Positions 1 through 11,400 of a stretch of 64,000 bases of DNA are shown here, piece after piece (positions within the stretch are counted from its first letter, which is position 1; every line of letters starts with the position of its first letter). Below the pieces are notes generated by a model, which saw only the letters and a program-made list of their open reading frames with translations, made no database searches and was not told the DNA's origin. Where the stretch lies: NCBI RefSeq assembly GCF_035046485.1, contig NC_085137.1:347748505-347812504 (forward strand), written 5' to 3'. Origin of the DNA: Aedes albopictus (Eukaryota > Arthropoda > Insecta > Diptera > Culicidae). The translations under genes were made by a program, and so were the position numbers.

Positions 1-165
1 TGATGTTATCTGAATTGAATGGTAGTAACGAAATGGGGAGCTAATATGGCACGAAATAGTACACAACTCTATATTTATAATTTTAATGGAAATATCCCCT
101 AAATCCCATGCTGAGGGTTTTTTGTATAGTATTGTACAAACTGGATGTTTTTATCTTTTTATCCG
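1..165. other. Unassigned AT-rich sequence at left edge
   Basis: No coding or repeat structure is recognised before the GGAATTCC array begins. Confidence 0.4.
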
Positions 166-450
166 TGGGAATGCTAACAGGAATTCCGAAGGAAACCTGA
201 CAATAATCCTGACAGAAGTTCCAAGAAAGTCAGAACAGGAATTTCAGTAGAATTCTGACAGGAATTTCACGGGATTCTTGACAATAATCCCAGCAGAATC
301 CTGGCAGAAATTCTAGCGGTATACTGGCAGGAATTCTAGCAGAAACCAGGCAGGAATCCTGACAGGAATTTCAGTGGGAATCCTATCCGAATTTCCCAGA
401 AATCCCTGTCAAAAATCCCTGTAGGATTCACCTGGAATCCCTGTCAAGAT
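166..450. repeat. Degenerate GGAATTCC-type array
   Basis: Short imperfect units of the form aggaattcctgaca / ggaatcctgacag recur every 12-20 bp. The same class of array recurs at about 8.75-11.4, 31.1-32.4, 48.05-50.08, 50.3-52.8 and 60.0-60.64 kb. Confidence 0.75.
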
Positions 451-485
451 TCTAAATTTGTCGATTACTTTGTAAAAATTCTATA

Positions 486-1945
486 AAACAAATTTATAGA
501 GATCTGTTTGCGAAATAACTAAGATTGGGTGAAATGGGGTAAAATGGGCAATTACTAAGACATGTGACAGCATGGCTCCATTATTATAAAATGCTGTAGA
601 GCTGATTACACATTACTTGTTCAATCATAAACTTGTATTATTGCAGAATTTGAAGCACTATACGTTATATACACTAATATTACTAATATAGGGTAAAATG
701 GGGTAATATACTCCAATTAAGCATAGCATGATGTCATTGTTATTCAATTTTGAAGATAAGGTAGTATGGAATTTCTTCATTCATGTACAAGAAAAACTGA
801 ATAAACTGAAGTTACAGGCATATGGTCATTAAAACAAAAAATATAGGGTGAAATAGGGTAAAATGAGTCACTTATAAGGCTCAGAACTGCATGAACGCTT
901 CGTCAGTCTATTCTGTAAACATAAGAATATTAGGATTCCCCGGAATTCTTTACAAAATTTCCCTGGAAGCAATTCTGTAGAGCATTACGCCAAATTTGAA
1001 CAATACGATATAAAAAGTATCAGAATCTGATTTAGAGCGATATTTTTACTAAAATTGTTAATGTAGGGTGGAATAGGGTAAAATGGAACACTTTTTGAAC
1101 TCAGCATTGCATTCCATCATCACCATCTAATTCTGTAAAGATAAAAACATCAATTTTGTACTTCACTTTACAAAAATATCATCAGAATCGGATTTAGGGG
1201 AATATTTTCATTTTAATTATAAATATAGGGTAAAGTAGGGTAAAATGGACTATTTCTTGAACTCAGCACTGCATGCCATCACTATCATTATATTCAGAAC
1301 AGATGATAACATAAAATTTGTCGATTAGTTAGTAAAATATTCTGCAACAAACTAAATTATAGAGATCTGTTTGCGATATAACTTATATAGGGTGAAATGG
1401 GGTAAAATGGGCCAATACTCAGACTTGTCACAGCATGGCCCCATCATCATTCAATACTGTACAGCTGGTTACATCTTAATTGTCCAATTATAAGCCTAAA
1501 TTATTGGAGCAATTGAAGATATAGACGTTATAATCATCAATATTTCGAATATAGGGTGAAATGGGGTAAAATATGCCACTTCTTGGACTGAGCATAGCAT
1601 GATGGCATCGTCATTCAATTTTGTAGATATGATAGCATGAAATTTCTTCATTCATGTACTAAAAAATCTGAATGAATTGAAGTTACAAGCATATATTCAT
1701 TAAAACAATAAATATAGGGTGAAATAGGGCAAAATGGGTCACTTATAAGGCTCAGCACTGCATGAAACCTTTATCAGTCAATTCTGTAAACATAATAATA
1801 TCATATTTGTCAATTTATATACAAAAAAATCAGCGGCGTGTAGAGTTATGGAAGTATACCCATTGAAAATGGCTGATTTAGGGTAAAATGGGGCAAAATG
1901 AACCCCTTCCCGAGGTCTGCACAGGATGAAACCATCACCATTCGA
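486..1945. repeat. ~164-bp satellite with five-unit higher-order repeat
   Basis: The marker gggtgaaatggggtaaaatg or a close variant starts at about 527, 691, 846, 1066, 1228, 1390, 1554, 1717 and 1881. Spacing is 155-164 bp, except one 220-bp step at 846-1066. The unit at 527 resembles the one at 1390 (both followed by a gacaGCATGG-type segment), 691 resembles 1554 (catagcatgatg), and 846 resembles 1717 (cacttataaggctcag). This gives a higher-order period of about 863-871 bp, or five units. No coding sequence is seen. Confidence 0.85.
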
Positions 1946-1949
1946 TTTA

Positions 1950-3610
1950 TCGGCCCATTTTCCATGAGAAATGCATCAGATGGAGTTTCAAAACCAGCGG
2001 CTTCTAAATAAGTCCGATTACAGGCCCGTTTCTGCCCACTGTGCATTGTGCGAAAACGCGGGCACACGATCAAAACGTGTTCTGCCGATTCCTCTTAACC
2101 TGCACAAACCGGAACTATCGGGAGAAACCGCTTGACCGAAACGAAGTAAATACTGTCGGAAGAGGTCGAAAGCAACCATGGCCTTAAAAGACCTGAGTCA
2201 CGGCTTAAATCTCACAAGGCAGGCTAGTAACCTATGTATGTAAACATCTAATTTTAATGTAAACATGTGACGTCGTTCTAATCGTATTTCACGTTGATCA
2301 AATTGGTGTGGAGTACTAGATCACATATGAAGGATTTGAATTACCTCATCAAAAAACTGTCAGATTTCGGGGATATATCACCTTCTGTACACCGTGGACC
2401 TTAGCCAGGTGGAATGTTACTTCCCTATATGGCGCCTGTTTACCCAACTATTCACCCTCGGGATCAACTTGTGAGTCCGCTTTCCTTTGGTGGAACAGTC
2501 CCACGCGCGCTGCCATTTGACCATGGAGGCCAATCAGGCAGTACTACGTAATGCCTCTTGTGCCGCGCATTTCGATGCATTCCATGTCTTCCCTGATAAG
2601 GACGCCAATGGGCACCATACCAGTGATGACACAGAGTGCTCTGTGTGACACGGTACGGTACGCGTTCGCAACCCTCAGGCACATAAGCCTATAAGTACTT
2701 TCAGCTTACCACGGTAGCTTTCGGTACTTAGCGCAGTGCTCCAAGCCTTACCTTTGTATGGACGTAGCGCCCTTAGCCAGTAGCTTGCGCTTACTAGCGT
2801 ACACCGTAAAGCTATTGGACATCATCCGGGACAGTGGCACTGTAGCTGTGGAGGCTCTTTTACAGGCATAATCAACGTGGCTACCGAAGTGTTTGACTGA
2901 GCACTTTGACGTGATAGTGCTATCGCTTACACTGATCACCACTTGTTGCTCCGACATCCGGTTATTCACAACCATCACCTCAGTTTTGTTGTGAGCCAAC
3001 TCCAGTTTCCTGGACCTCATCCATGCCTCCACAACCTTGATCGAGTGGATGGTAGTTAACTCCACTTCTTCGATCGACTCATCGTAGACTTCGAGTTAAT
3101 GTCGTCAGCAAAGCTGACAATCTCCACTAAAACTGGGAACTCTAATCCCAATACTTCGTCGTACATGACATTCCATAATACCGGACACAGGATGGAACCT
3201 TATGTGAAAGCACTTCCGACCAACCTGTGTGTCGTAAGCTAGTACTCGCTTCTGGAAGTAACTTCCGGGAATCTTGTACAGGTACTCGTGTATCCACAGA
3301 CGCAAGAGCGTATCGGCAATAACTTGCAGCTGACGCTATTGAACGCGTTACATCCAGAGTCACTACTGCACAGTATCGAATGCCCCTTCTCTTACACTCA
3401 AGTGCTTTCTCGGCAATTTTTGTAACCGACAGGATAGCGTCTACGATTGACCTCCTCTTCCGGAAGCCATACTTGCTACTCGAAAGACCATTTACACCCT
3501 CGGTGTACCTCAACATTCTATTGAGGATGATCTTTTCGAGCACCTTCCCCGCTGTGTCGATGAAGCATATTGGTCTATATGCCAACGGGTCTCCGCATTC
3601 AAACGCTCTA
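1950..3610 (-). pseudogene. Decayed R1-like non-LTR retrotransposon (RT to C-terminus)
   Basis: Read right to left on the minus strand, in several frames. RT fingers and palm are at about 3600-3350 (PLAYRPICFIDTAGKVLEK, then KYGFRKRRSIVDAI, then VVTLDV, motif A). Motif C is FADDI near 3100-3124. Thumb-like WMRSRKLELAHNKTE lies near 3000. A C-terminal stretch with YRVTQSTLCVITGMVPI lies near 2550-2670. An AEHVLIVCPRF segment near 2040-2100 matches the Cys-rich tail of R1-clade proteins. Frameshifts and stops separate these blocks, so the element is inactive. The 5' end is lost where the GAAACGCC array begins. R1 clade is inferred from the FADD motif and the CPRF tail; a related clade is possible. 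Confidence 0.75.
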
Positions 3611-4384
3611 GAACGCATCTGAAACTCCAATGAAACCTGCGAGAAATTCACCTTCGAGCTTCTGAAGCCCCCCGAAACCCCTGTGAAATCTCCTGAAACG
3701 CCCAGAAACTCCCTGAAACGTATTGAAACGCCTTGAAACACTTTGATACGCTCTGAAACGCATCTAAAATTCCTATAAACGTCCGTAAAATTTACCTGAG
3801 AGACTCTGAAGCCTCCTTAAGGCCCTCTAAATCTCCTGAAACGCCCTGAAACGCATTGAAACGCCTTTAAACGCTTTGAAACGCCTCTCAACCCCCTATG
3901 AAAACCCCATGAAATTCACCTGCGAGCCTCTGGAGCCTCCTTAAGGCTCTCTAAACCACCTGAAACGCCTTGAAACGGTTTGAAACGCCCTGAAACGCTT
4001 TGAAACATTTTGAAGCGCCTCTGAAACCCCTTAAAAACCTGCGTGAAAGTCATCTAAGAGCCTCTAAAGCTCTCTAAAATTCCGTTGAAACCTCCTGAAA
4101 CGTCTTGAAAGATTTTGAAACGCCTTAGAACGCTTTGAAACGCCTTTGAAACCACTAAGAAACCTACGAGGCACCTGCGAGTGCCATGAAACCCTGAAAC
4201 GCCTCGAAACGCTTTGAATCGCTTTGAAACGCCACTTAATTTCCTATAAAACCTCCATGAAATTTACCTGAGAGCCTAAAAAGCCCCTCAAAATCCCTGT
4301 GAAACCTCCGTGAAATTCACCTGCCTCTTAAGCCCCCTAAAACTCACCGTAAACCTCCTGAAATGCCCTAAAACACATTTTTTT
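3610..4384. repeat. GAAACGCC/GAAACGCTTT minisatellite array, part 1
   Basis: Runs of tgaaacgccttgaaacgcttt (11-bp half units) are spaced by a longer marker, gaaattcacctgcgagcctc, about every 125-140 bp (near 3646, 3786, 3911 and 4044; shorter later). The array resumes at 4905 after an inserted retrotransposon fragment. Open frames across it (such as the N-terminus of the frame ending at 3142) are repeat translation, not genes. Confidence 0.85.
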
Positions 4385-4905
4385 CTCCTGTTGGGGACAT
4401 AGTACCACTGCGACCATTAATTTGATCTATTGTGGTGTCATCCTCTTTATTTTTGCCGTACTGAAAAGACTCATCACTATGGAGAAATGATCATCCTCAC
4501 AGCTATTGGCGTGTTTCCCAATCAGGTACTGCATTTCGTATGAAATCCAATACCTGCTTGGGATGAGAGGCCCAGATTTCCCAAGACTCCATCAAGCCCT
4601 TATCTAGGTAACCGCGGCGCTTTTGGTAAAGTGCAGCACACTCACACAATAAATACTCAGAGCTTTCGCTCTCAAATTTACAGAAACGACATTTGTTATC
4701 TTGTAATTTCCCAATTATATTTAAGAAATATTTGCAAGGGCAGTGGCCTGTTACTGGTCCAGTGTAAATACTTAAATCATGTTTGTTCAGGTTCATTAAC
4801 CTTAGTGTTTTAGATGCATCTGGTTCTATGAATCGTTTAGATTGTCGACAATCTGAAGTATTCGACCAGATAAGTTTTATTTTAGTTTTTTCAATGTTCC
4901 TTAAA
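4385..4905 (-). pseudogene. 5'-truncated non-LTR retrotransposon, C-terminal fragment
   Basis: A 97-codon minus-strand frame (4503-4796) reads TGHCPCKYFLNIIGKLQDNK, then CRFCKFESESSEYLLCECAA. This is the Cys/His-rich tail that follows the RT or RNase H region in I-, LOA- and related non-LTR elements. It is followed by a short 3' region to about 4385. The element is 5'-truncated and sits inside the GAAACGCC array, which continues on both sides, so it inserted after the array formed. The exact clade is not determined. Confidence 0.7.
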
Positions 4906-5335
4906 ACTTTGAAACCTCCTAAAACACATTGAAACGACTTGAATTTTTTTTTTTTTGAAACGCCTCTGAAACCACCATGAAACCTCCGTGAAATTCACCT
5001 GCGAGCCCCTGAAGGCATCTTAATGCCTCTTAACCTCCTGAAACGCCCACAAACGCATAAAAATGCCATGAAACGCCTTGAAACGCCTTAAAACGTTTTG
5101 ACACGCTTTGAAACGCCTCTGAAACTCCCGTGAAACCTCCGTGAAATTCACCTGAAAGTTGCTCAAACCTCACAAAGCCTCTCTGAAACCTCCTGAAATG
5201 CCTTGAAATATTTACCTCTGAAACGCACATGAAATCCATGTGAAATGCACCTGAAAGCCTCTGAAGCCTCCTAAAATACCTTTGAAACCTCCTGGAACGC
5301 CCAAATGAAACCCATGTGGTACTGCGCACGTCGAC
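4905..5335. repeat. GAAACGCC minisatellite array, part 2
   Basis: Continuation of the array at 3610-4384, with markers gaaattcacctg near 4991 and 5141 and gaaatgcacctg near 5240. Same unit and orientation as part 1. Confidence 0.85.
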
Positions 5336-5339
5336 CCTC

Positions 5340-5610
5340 AGTTAATCGAGCTTGGCATCGCTTCGCATCAAGACGTTCGAGTACTTCGACTGTTCGGCTT
5401 TGATGACGAGCGCGTCGCTTTTCTCGCGCTTGGCACCCATTCTTTTACGCCTTGGTTTGGCGTTCCTAGCTTCCTCTGCTTGCGATTTGTCTTCTTCTTC
5501 TTCCGCTCGACCTTCGTCCAGGGGGGAGGGTTCTCCCCTTGGTTTGCCCTACACCTTGTTCTCATCCTACCGAAACGGGCCAGCCTTTCACAGTTTTTCG
5601 AGACACCTGG
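5340..5610 (-). pseudogene. ORF1 (gag-like) fragment of a non-LTR retrotransposon
   Basis: Minus-strand translation gives GENPPPWTKVERKKKK and, after a one-frame shift, KREKSDALVIKAEQSKYS then VLMRSDAKL. This pattern (a basic region followed by SDALVIKAE...KY) matches ORF1 proteins of mosquito non-LTR elements as I recall them. The frame is broken and only a short stretch is present. It could be the 5' part of the same lineage as a neighbouring fragment, but nothing links them directly. Confidence 0.5.
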
Positions 5611-5650
5611 CTGGGGTCCGACTTGTCAGCATTACTGCCGATCTTCAGAG

Positions 5651-5680
5651 TTATCCCTTATCCCTTATCCCTTATCTGTA
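5651..5680. repeat. Short TTATCCC tandem repeat
   Basis: About four consecutive TTATCCC heptamers. This is a simple repeat and not the insect TTAGG telomeric motif. Confidence 0.7.
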
Positions 5681-5847
5681 GAGCCTTTGAAACCACTGCT
5701 TCCATTGTGTAGGAATATTGTGGCATGACCCATGTTTGCTTTAGTGCTTATCAAATATCCTGTCACAATTGAGATGTGATGGACATTGGTTGATGTAGCA
5801 CTTGATCCCAATTAGGCTCAACTCGTTTTATGAATTGAAATTTTGAA

Positions 5848-5935
5848 ATTTGTATGGAGCGTAGACTTTGGCCAGACACCCACCCCCCCCCCCTCCCCTC
5901 CCTCCAAAAAGTCTACGTGGTTAATGAACGGCCCC
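5848..5935. mobile_element. Partial MITE, ACGTGG...GAACGGCCCC end
   Basis: The right end reads gtctacgtggttaatgaacg followed by gcccc. It matches the right end of the complete 144-bp element at 60362-60505. A C-rich tract and tttgtatggagcgtagac precede it, as in the copy at 56948-57059. The left terminal repeat is missing, so this copy is truncated or one-sided. Confidence 0.65.
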
Positions 5936-6164
5936 ATTCTTGTATGTTCTCTATATCCTCCATATTCACGATTTTCTAGGCCATCTATAATTTCTTTGTA
6001 AACTTGGTCTTCTATATCTACCGTATATTTTCTATCTCCTTCATCGTCTCTTTTTGGTGTCTCCTCGGTTTTCTTTATCAAATTATTGTTTTTTCTTTTA
6101 TTTTTCCTCTGTGTATTTCATCATCTCCACCTTTTGTATTTTATCTTTATTCATTTATTTAATT

Positions 6165-6260
6165 TTTTTGGGTATTTTTGTGGCGTTTCAGTCTTTTCGG
6201 GGATCAAAAACAACTATATGTTTTCTATTTCCAATGAAACGCCACAAAAATACCCAAAAA
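6165..6260. repeat. Perfect 25-bp inverted repeat with 46-bp loop
   Basis: 6165-6189 (starts tttttgggtattttt, ends ggcgtttc) is exactly complementary to 6236-6260 (starts gaaacgcc, ends tacccaaaaa). It lies in a T-rich stretch. It may be a small foldback or the remains of one. Confidence 0.85.
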
Positions 6261-6284
6261 GTCTACCAAACAGTCGTCGCCAAA

Positions 6285-6370
6285 GCTGTTCATTTATTTA
6301 ATTAACATCAAATCCATGATAATACTGAATCAACAATTTGCCGCCATAATACTCGATTTGCAGCTGCAGC
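6285..6370 (-). pseudogene. 3' end of RTE-like retrotransposon, separated by a hAT insertion
   Basis: Sequence such as ttatttaattaacatca, aatcaacaa and ccataatactcgattt aligns with the 3' end of the second RTE fragment at 62212-62500. The alignment resumes at 11673 after the inserted 5.3-kb element. This is therefore the untranslated 3' end of the element whose coding remnants lie at 11673-15075. Confidence 0.75.
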
Positions 6371-6595
6371 CATTGGCGTATCTAGGATTTTTTCCTAGGA
6401 GGTGCCTAGGGGGTGCCAGTTTCAGTGGCTATGGGGTTGTTTTGCTCTTTTTTTTTGTAAAAGGAATTACCGATCCACCCTCAATTTCTTAGCATAATGA
6501 TATACTGCGTCGCGGGAAAAATAACCCGCAAATTGAAACGCGCTATATTTTAAAGAACAGTTTTTTTTTTTGAAAATTCGAACCGTTACACTGAT

Positions 6596-6971
6596 AAGTG
6601 TTGGCAAAATCACACTCAAAGCAGATTCATGAACCGCTTCTGCGTGAGCAAACTCGCGCGCGATTCTGAATCATTTTCACACGCGCGAGATTTTCATGCG
6701 AATCAAGCGCCAAAATCTCGTTCGCTTTTAAAACGCATCCAAATCAATTTGAACGGCATTCAATGTTATTGTACGCTAGATTTGCTTTTGTTCTATCATA
6801 TGATCCTAAAAACTTCGATGTAAATAATAAGAACACCAAGAAATAGAGCAATGAGTGAAATCACGAGTCAACTCATGCATGATTTTTTTGGCGGTGAGTT
6901 TGACGAGTCCAGAATCGCGCGTGAAACAACTCAACCATAAGATTTGAGAATTTGAGTTTTTACCAACACTG
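6596..6971. mobile_element. 376-bp hAT-type MITE nested in copy 1
   Basis: The ends aAGTGTTGGcAAAA and TTTTtaCCAACACTG are inverted repeats. The flanks acactgat (6588-6595) and gcactgat (6972-6979) match at 7 of 8 bases, which fits a hAT-type 8-bp TSD. The interior has no coding frame and contains TGAGT/ACTCA-like and cgcgcga motifs. Confidence 0.75.
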
Positions 6972-6978
6972 GCACTGA

Positions 6979-7102
6979 TTAACCCTAAAAGGGATACCTG
7001 GGGTCCATTGGACCCCAGGCGCCTTTCAGAGCTCGTCTTTGATGGAACACACTTAGCGAGGTGATGAAACTGAGGCCATGAAGGTATCCCTTTTAGGGTT
7101 AA
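6979..7102. mobile_element. 124-bp TTAA-flanked MITE (family A), copy 1
   Basis: TTAA at both ends encloses the inverted repeat CCCTAAAAGGGATACC and its complement. A 23-bp near-perfect palindrome with core ggggtccattggacccc lies inside, at 6997-7019. A second 124-bp copy, inverted, is at 56490-56613. The TTAA target is characteristic of piggyBac-like transposition. It directly abuts the hAT-type MITE on its left. Confidence 0.88.
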
Positions 7103-8749
7103 ACACTATCCCGCCATGTGAGATTTGAAAACTCGATTGCGAATTTCTTTTTGAAGTTTGAACTTAACAATCATCGCGACAATCCCATTGTTTTGTGGAT
7201 TGAAAACAATCAGGTCCGTAAGAATACATTTTCAGAGCAATTATTAGAAGTGTAAATCTCTGAAACTATGAAACGTTCCCAAATTTGCGTTTGATTTGTA
7301 TTTATCGTGAAATCCTCTTTGCTTTATTGCATGATAACAATCCTTATAAAAATAGTTTTCAAAAACTACTGTAAGAGTTATAAATACTTTAAATTGCAAT
7401 ATCAGGATGAATATTTCCATTAATGGTGACAGCGTTTTTGTTCATTAGTTGAACACTAAATACCACGTTGACATGAAAATACTTTTACAGACAAATTGTG
7501 AGTATGATTCCTAAAACTACAAAATTTTAACACGATTATCCTGAGTTCCATTCTGAAGCGTCACGAACATATTATCAATCCAGTTGAAACCCGAAATTTG
7601 GTGCGAGCGAACTTTGATTTTTCTCTTCGCGATTCTGATGCTCGCACTAAATTCCGATTCCGACTGGATTGATAGTATATCTGGTGAACGAAATGCTGTA
7701 TAAAGCTGCAATTTTGACTTACGTAAAACCAACATTGTAGTAATCAGTCAAAATTTCAGCTCCGTAAATTTCGAATACACAAGAATTACGTATTGTCGGC
7801 AAAACATTCTTTTGGTGACTCCTCAGGGAATATTCCCGGCAATTGTTTTGCTATTTATTTCATTTAAAACTTCTTTTGTAAACCTCCCAGTAATTCCTTT
7901 GGATTTGGCAAATTTCTTCGGTAATATCTTTGGTTCTCTTTCGGCAATTTCTTTAAGAATCTATTTGATAATATATTTGGAATTTGATACTAAACATCTT
8001 CACGCATCCTTTGAAAATTTAGTCGGCAATTCTATTAGAAGTTCTTTTATACATCGTTTCTATAATTTTAAAGAAAATTGTTTAGACTATTTCTTCTACA
8101 TTTCTTCAGTAATTGTGAGGAGAACTCCTGCAGCAGATGGTTTCGGAATACCTTCGGCAATTCCTATGTTACTTGCATTGAAAATTTATTTGGAAATTGC
8201 ATCAGCAATTTGGAAACTTCGATTATTACTTTGGGCACTTCTTCGGTAATTTCTTTGGAATTTGATTCGGCAAATTTCTTAGAGATTTCCTCTGGGAATT
8301 TATTTGAAAAAAAAATCTTTGGCGGTTCATTAAAATTCTTTCACGATGATTCTACGGCAATTACTTTTGGAATTCTTTCTGAGTTTTTTTTTTCAGAAAT
8401 TCCTTTGATGCTTTCGGAAAATTCTTTGAGAATTTCTACGAGAATTTTTTGTGAATGTTTGTGAAAACTCTTATAAAATTTATTTTGAGATTGGATTTGG
8501 CCCCTCAGTAGAAAGGATCTTTTTGCACCTCAGTAGAAAGGTATACCTCACTTGCAGATTGGAGAACATTGAAAGTAAACTTTTAAGTGACCTTGGCGAA
8601 AATTGAGGTGTGCGAAGAATTAGCTTAAGTTAAAATTCACAAATACAAAGAAATTTTAAAAAAGAAAATTGAGGCAAATGTTCGTCCGAAATGCGTTAAC
8701 GGTTAACGGTAAGCGTGCCCACCACTGTCCAGGAGTAATACCATGATTA
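7103..8749. other. Non-array interior of hAT-like copy 1
   Basis: AT-rich sequence, matched in inverse orientation in copy 2. Examples are the segment with attgaaaacaatcaggtcc near 7200, the sequence around ggtgcgagcgaactttg near 7605, and a T-rich ttctttggaatttg array at about 7800-8460. A block at about 8480-8720 (cctcagtagaaagg occurs twice) seems to lack a counterpart at the aligned site in copy 2. No protein is recognised. Confidence 0.55.
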
Positions 8750-11400
8750 ATTTCTATAATAATCCATAAATAAAAACTGTAGAGGATTTCCTGGATGAGT
8801 CTTTAGAAAAATTCCTGGAAGAATCAAAGACATTTCTGGAAGAATCCCAGCAAGAATACCAGGAGTAATCCCTAGAGGGATAGCTGCAAGTATCGCAGTA
8901 AGAATTTCTAGAGGAGGCCTAGGAGACATTCCTGAAACATAAGAAGCAGCAGAAATTGCTTATGGAATCTCAGGAGGAATTCCTGGATGAAAGTCAAGTG
9001 GTATTCCTGGAGAAATCTAATGAGAAATATTTGAAGTAATCCCAGGAAAAAAAATTCCTTCAAGATTTCCAGGAGGAAACACCGTAGGTACTTCTGCAAG
9101 GCTTCTAGGGAGATTGCCCTGAATAATCCCAGCAAGTTTTTGAAGGAATCTTTGGAGATAGTCTTAGAAGAATCCCTAGAAAATTCCGGGAAGTAAGAAT
9201 TTCTGGAGGAGTCCTAGGAGGAATTTCTGGAGGAACCACAGCAGGAATGGCTTGACAAATTCACCTGAAATTCCTGGAGAAATTCTTGGCCAAGAGGAGT
9301 TCCTGGAGGAATCCCAAATGCCTTGGATAAAATTCCTGGAGGAATTACCGGAGAACTTCTGAAGAAATCACAGGAAAAATATAAGGAGGTATTCTTAGAG
9401 GGATTCTGAGATGTGTCATTGTAGAAATCTCAGCAGAAATCCTAGAAGGAATTGGTGAAAGAAACTACATATACAGGAATTTCTAGAGAAACCCCACCAG
9501 GAATGCCTGGGGTAATCCAAAGAAAATAATCCTTGGAATATCTAGAGAAGTTCCTGCAAGAACCGGTAGAGGTGTTCTGGAAGACTCTATAGAGAAGGCC
9601 CTGAAGAAATCGCAGGAAGAATTTCTGAAGGAATCTCAGGAAGATTTCCCGGAAGAATTCCAGCCATAATGCTAGGATAAATTCGTATAGGAATCACTAG
9701 AAGAATTTCTGTACGTATCATAGTACGAATTTCTGGAGGAATTGCAAGAATAACCGCAAGAGGAGTTGTATGTGGTATTCCTTGGGGAAGGCCAAAAGGA
9801 GCTTCTGCAGGAATTCCATGAGGAGTTTCTGGAAGAATCCTTCTATGAAATCTTTGGAGAAACTCCTGCATGAATTCTTTGGAGACATCCCTGGTTGAAC
9901 AATCGAAGGAATTTCTGCAAGAAATCCAGGAAGCTTGCCAGAAACAATATCAGCAAAGAAGCCAAGGGAAATCTCCAGGAGAATCCGTAGCATAATTTCT
10001 GAAGTACCACACTTGGAATTTCTTTAAGAAGAATTTCGGGAGATATCATAGAAGTAATTTCTGTAGAAATCCTAGAATCTGGATTGCCGGGGATATCCAA
10101 AGAGAAGTTCCTCTAACATTTTTGTTAATGTAAGTTATTTTCGACAAAATTATGTAAAAGTTTAAATTTGTACATGTAAGTAAATTCCAGTTCCCCTGAA
10201 GAAGACACTAATCCCGTGTCGAAACGTTGGGCAGTTAATGAACATCGTTTCACTGTTAAAAGACTGCGTAGCCGTTTCTAAGAGAAAGTTGAATCCCAAC
10301 AGTCGAGCCTCCAATAGCACGTTCCTCTAACAAATGCCTGGGGGTATACCTACAGTTCTCCTTGAAATAATCGGTGGAAGTATACTGGGGCAATCCCTGA
10401 TGAAATTGCAGGAGCAATTTATGGAGGAATCTCAAGAAGACTTCCCGAATGTATTGTAGCATGTTAGTATGCCAGGAGAAATCCCTAGAAGTATTTCTAA
10501 AGGAGTCCTAATGGATATTGTTTGAAGAATTCCAGCTGGAATTCATGAAAGGTCAATAGAAGTTCTTGAAGAAACCCCCTATGGAATTTCTGGAAGAATC
10601 TTTGGAGGAAGTCCTGGAAGTCCTTGAAAAAAACTCTGGAGTAATCACCGAAGGGATTTTCAGAAAAATCCCAGGAAAAATTCCGTTAATTCGGAAGAAT
10701 TTCTGGAAGAACTTCCCTAGTAGAATTCCTGAAGGTATCACAGTGAGATTTTTTTAAGGAGTTCTAAGAGACGTTGCTGGAAGAAACACAGCAGGAGTTG
10801 CTTGAGGAATCCTAGCCATAATTGGGTTTTTAAATTTTGGCAAATGTATCGTTTTTTTTTTATTTTACGAAAGAGTACCTTTTTCTGAGCCACTATGATT
10901 TTTTTTCATTTTGACACCTTTGATCAATTTCAAAGAGATTTTTATATCACATTTTGACAACTGGGCAACAACTTGAAAACTCCGCCCAGTACAAAATGGA
11001 ACGACGGGTGATATTCGACAAATCGCCTCCATGCAAACTTCTATTGAATTTTTGAATAGGTCCCGGGCTACAAAATTCATGAAATTTTGGGTTTCGGCTC
11101 ACTTTGGCGTGTAGATTCATAATATGGAATTATATCAACAACCCTAAAAAGCTAGTTCCCGGAGAAAGGCCAATATAAGCTCTTGGAGGAATTTCTGGAA
11201 GAATCTCTGAATAAAATCTCCATAGCATTTCCTGGAAGAATCACCGGAGGAACTTCTGGAAGGATCCCCGGAAAATTGTTTGAATAGTCCCACCAGGAAT
11301 TCATGAAGGAATCCCAATAAAAAATTTTAGAGGGGTCCCTAGAAAAATTCCGAGAAGTATTATAGTAAGAATTTCCTAAGAAATTCTAGGAAAAATTACT
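8750..11400. repeat. GGAATTCC-type array inside hAT-like copy 1
   Basis: Dense imperfect repeats of the form aggaattcctggaagaatcc. Several overlapping minus-strand open frames (for example 9587-9871, 9718-9993 and 9843-10100) translate as IPxEILPxIP-like repeats in more than one frame, as expected from a stop-poor repeat. The block at 9587-9871 corresponds to 51496-51846 in copy 2. Confidence 0.85.
10118..10320 (-). mobile_element. 203-bp insertion with 11-bp target duplication
   Basis: Exact direct repeats gttcctctaac lie at 10107-10117 and 10321-10331. hAT-like copy 2 (near 51220) has the same flanking sequence with one gttcctctaac and no insert, so the empty site is visible. An 11-bp duplication and lack of terminal inverted repeats fit target-primed retrotransposition of a short RNA. 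The plus strand contains ctgaagaagacac, a 7-nt loop and gtgtcgaaac, discussed as a hammerhead-like motif. Strand is a guess from the poly-A-like (minus-strand) left end. Confidence 0.7.

Noticed and set aside
527..1900. CRISPR-like regular spacing of a short marker
   Set aside because: The spacers are themselves homologous and the period is ~164 bp in a eukaryotic context. This is a satellite.
5651..5680. Telomere-like repeat
   Set aside because: TTATCCC is not a known insect telomere motif, and only about four units are present.
8908..10100. Overlapping minus-strand ORFs of 75-94 codons rich in Ile, Pro, Leu and Phe
   Set aside because: Translation of a GGAATTCC-type array in more than one frame; no domain and no start context.
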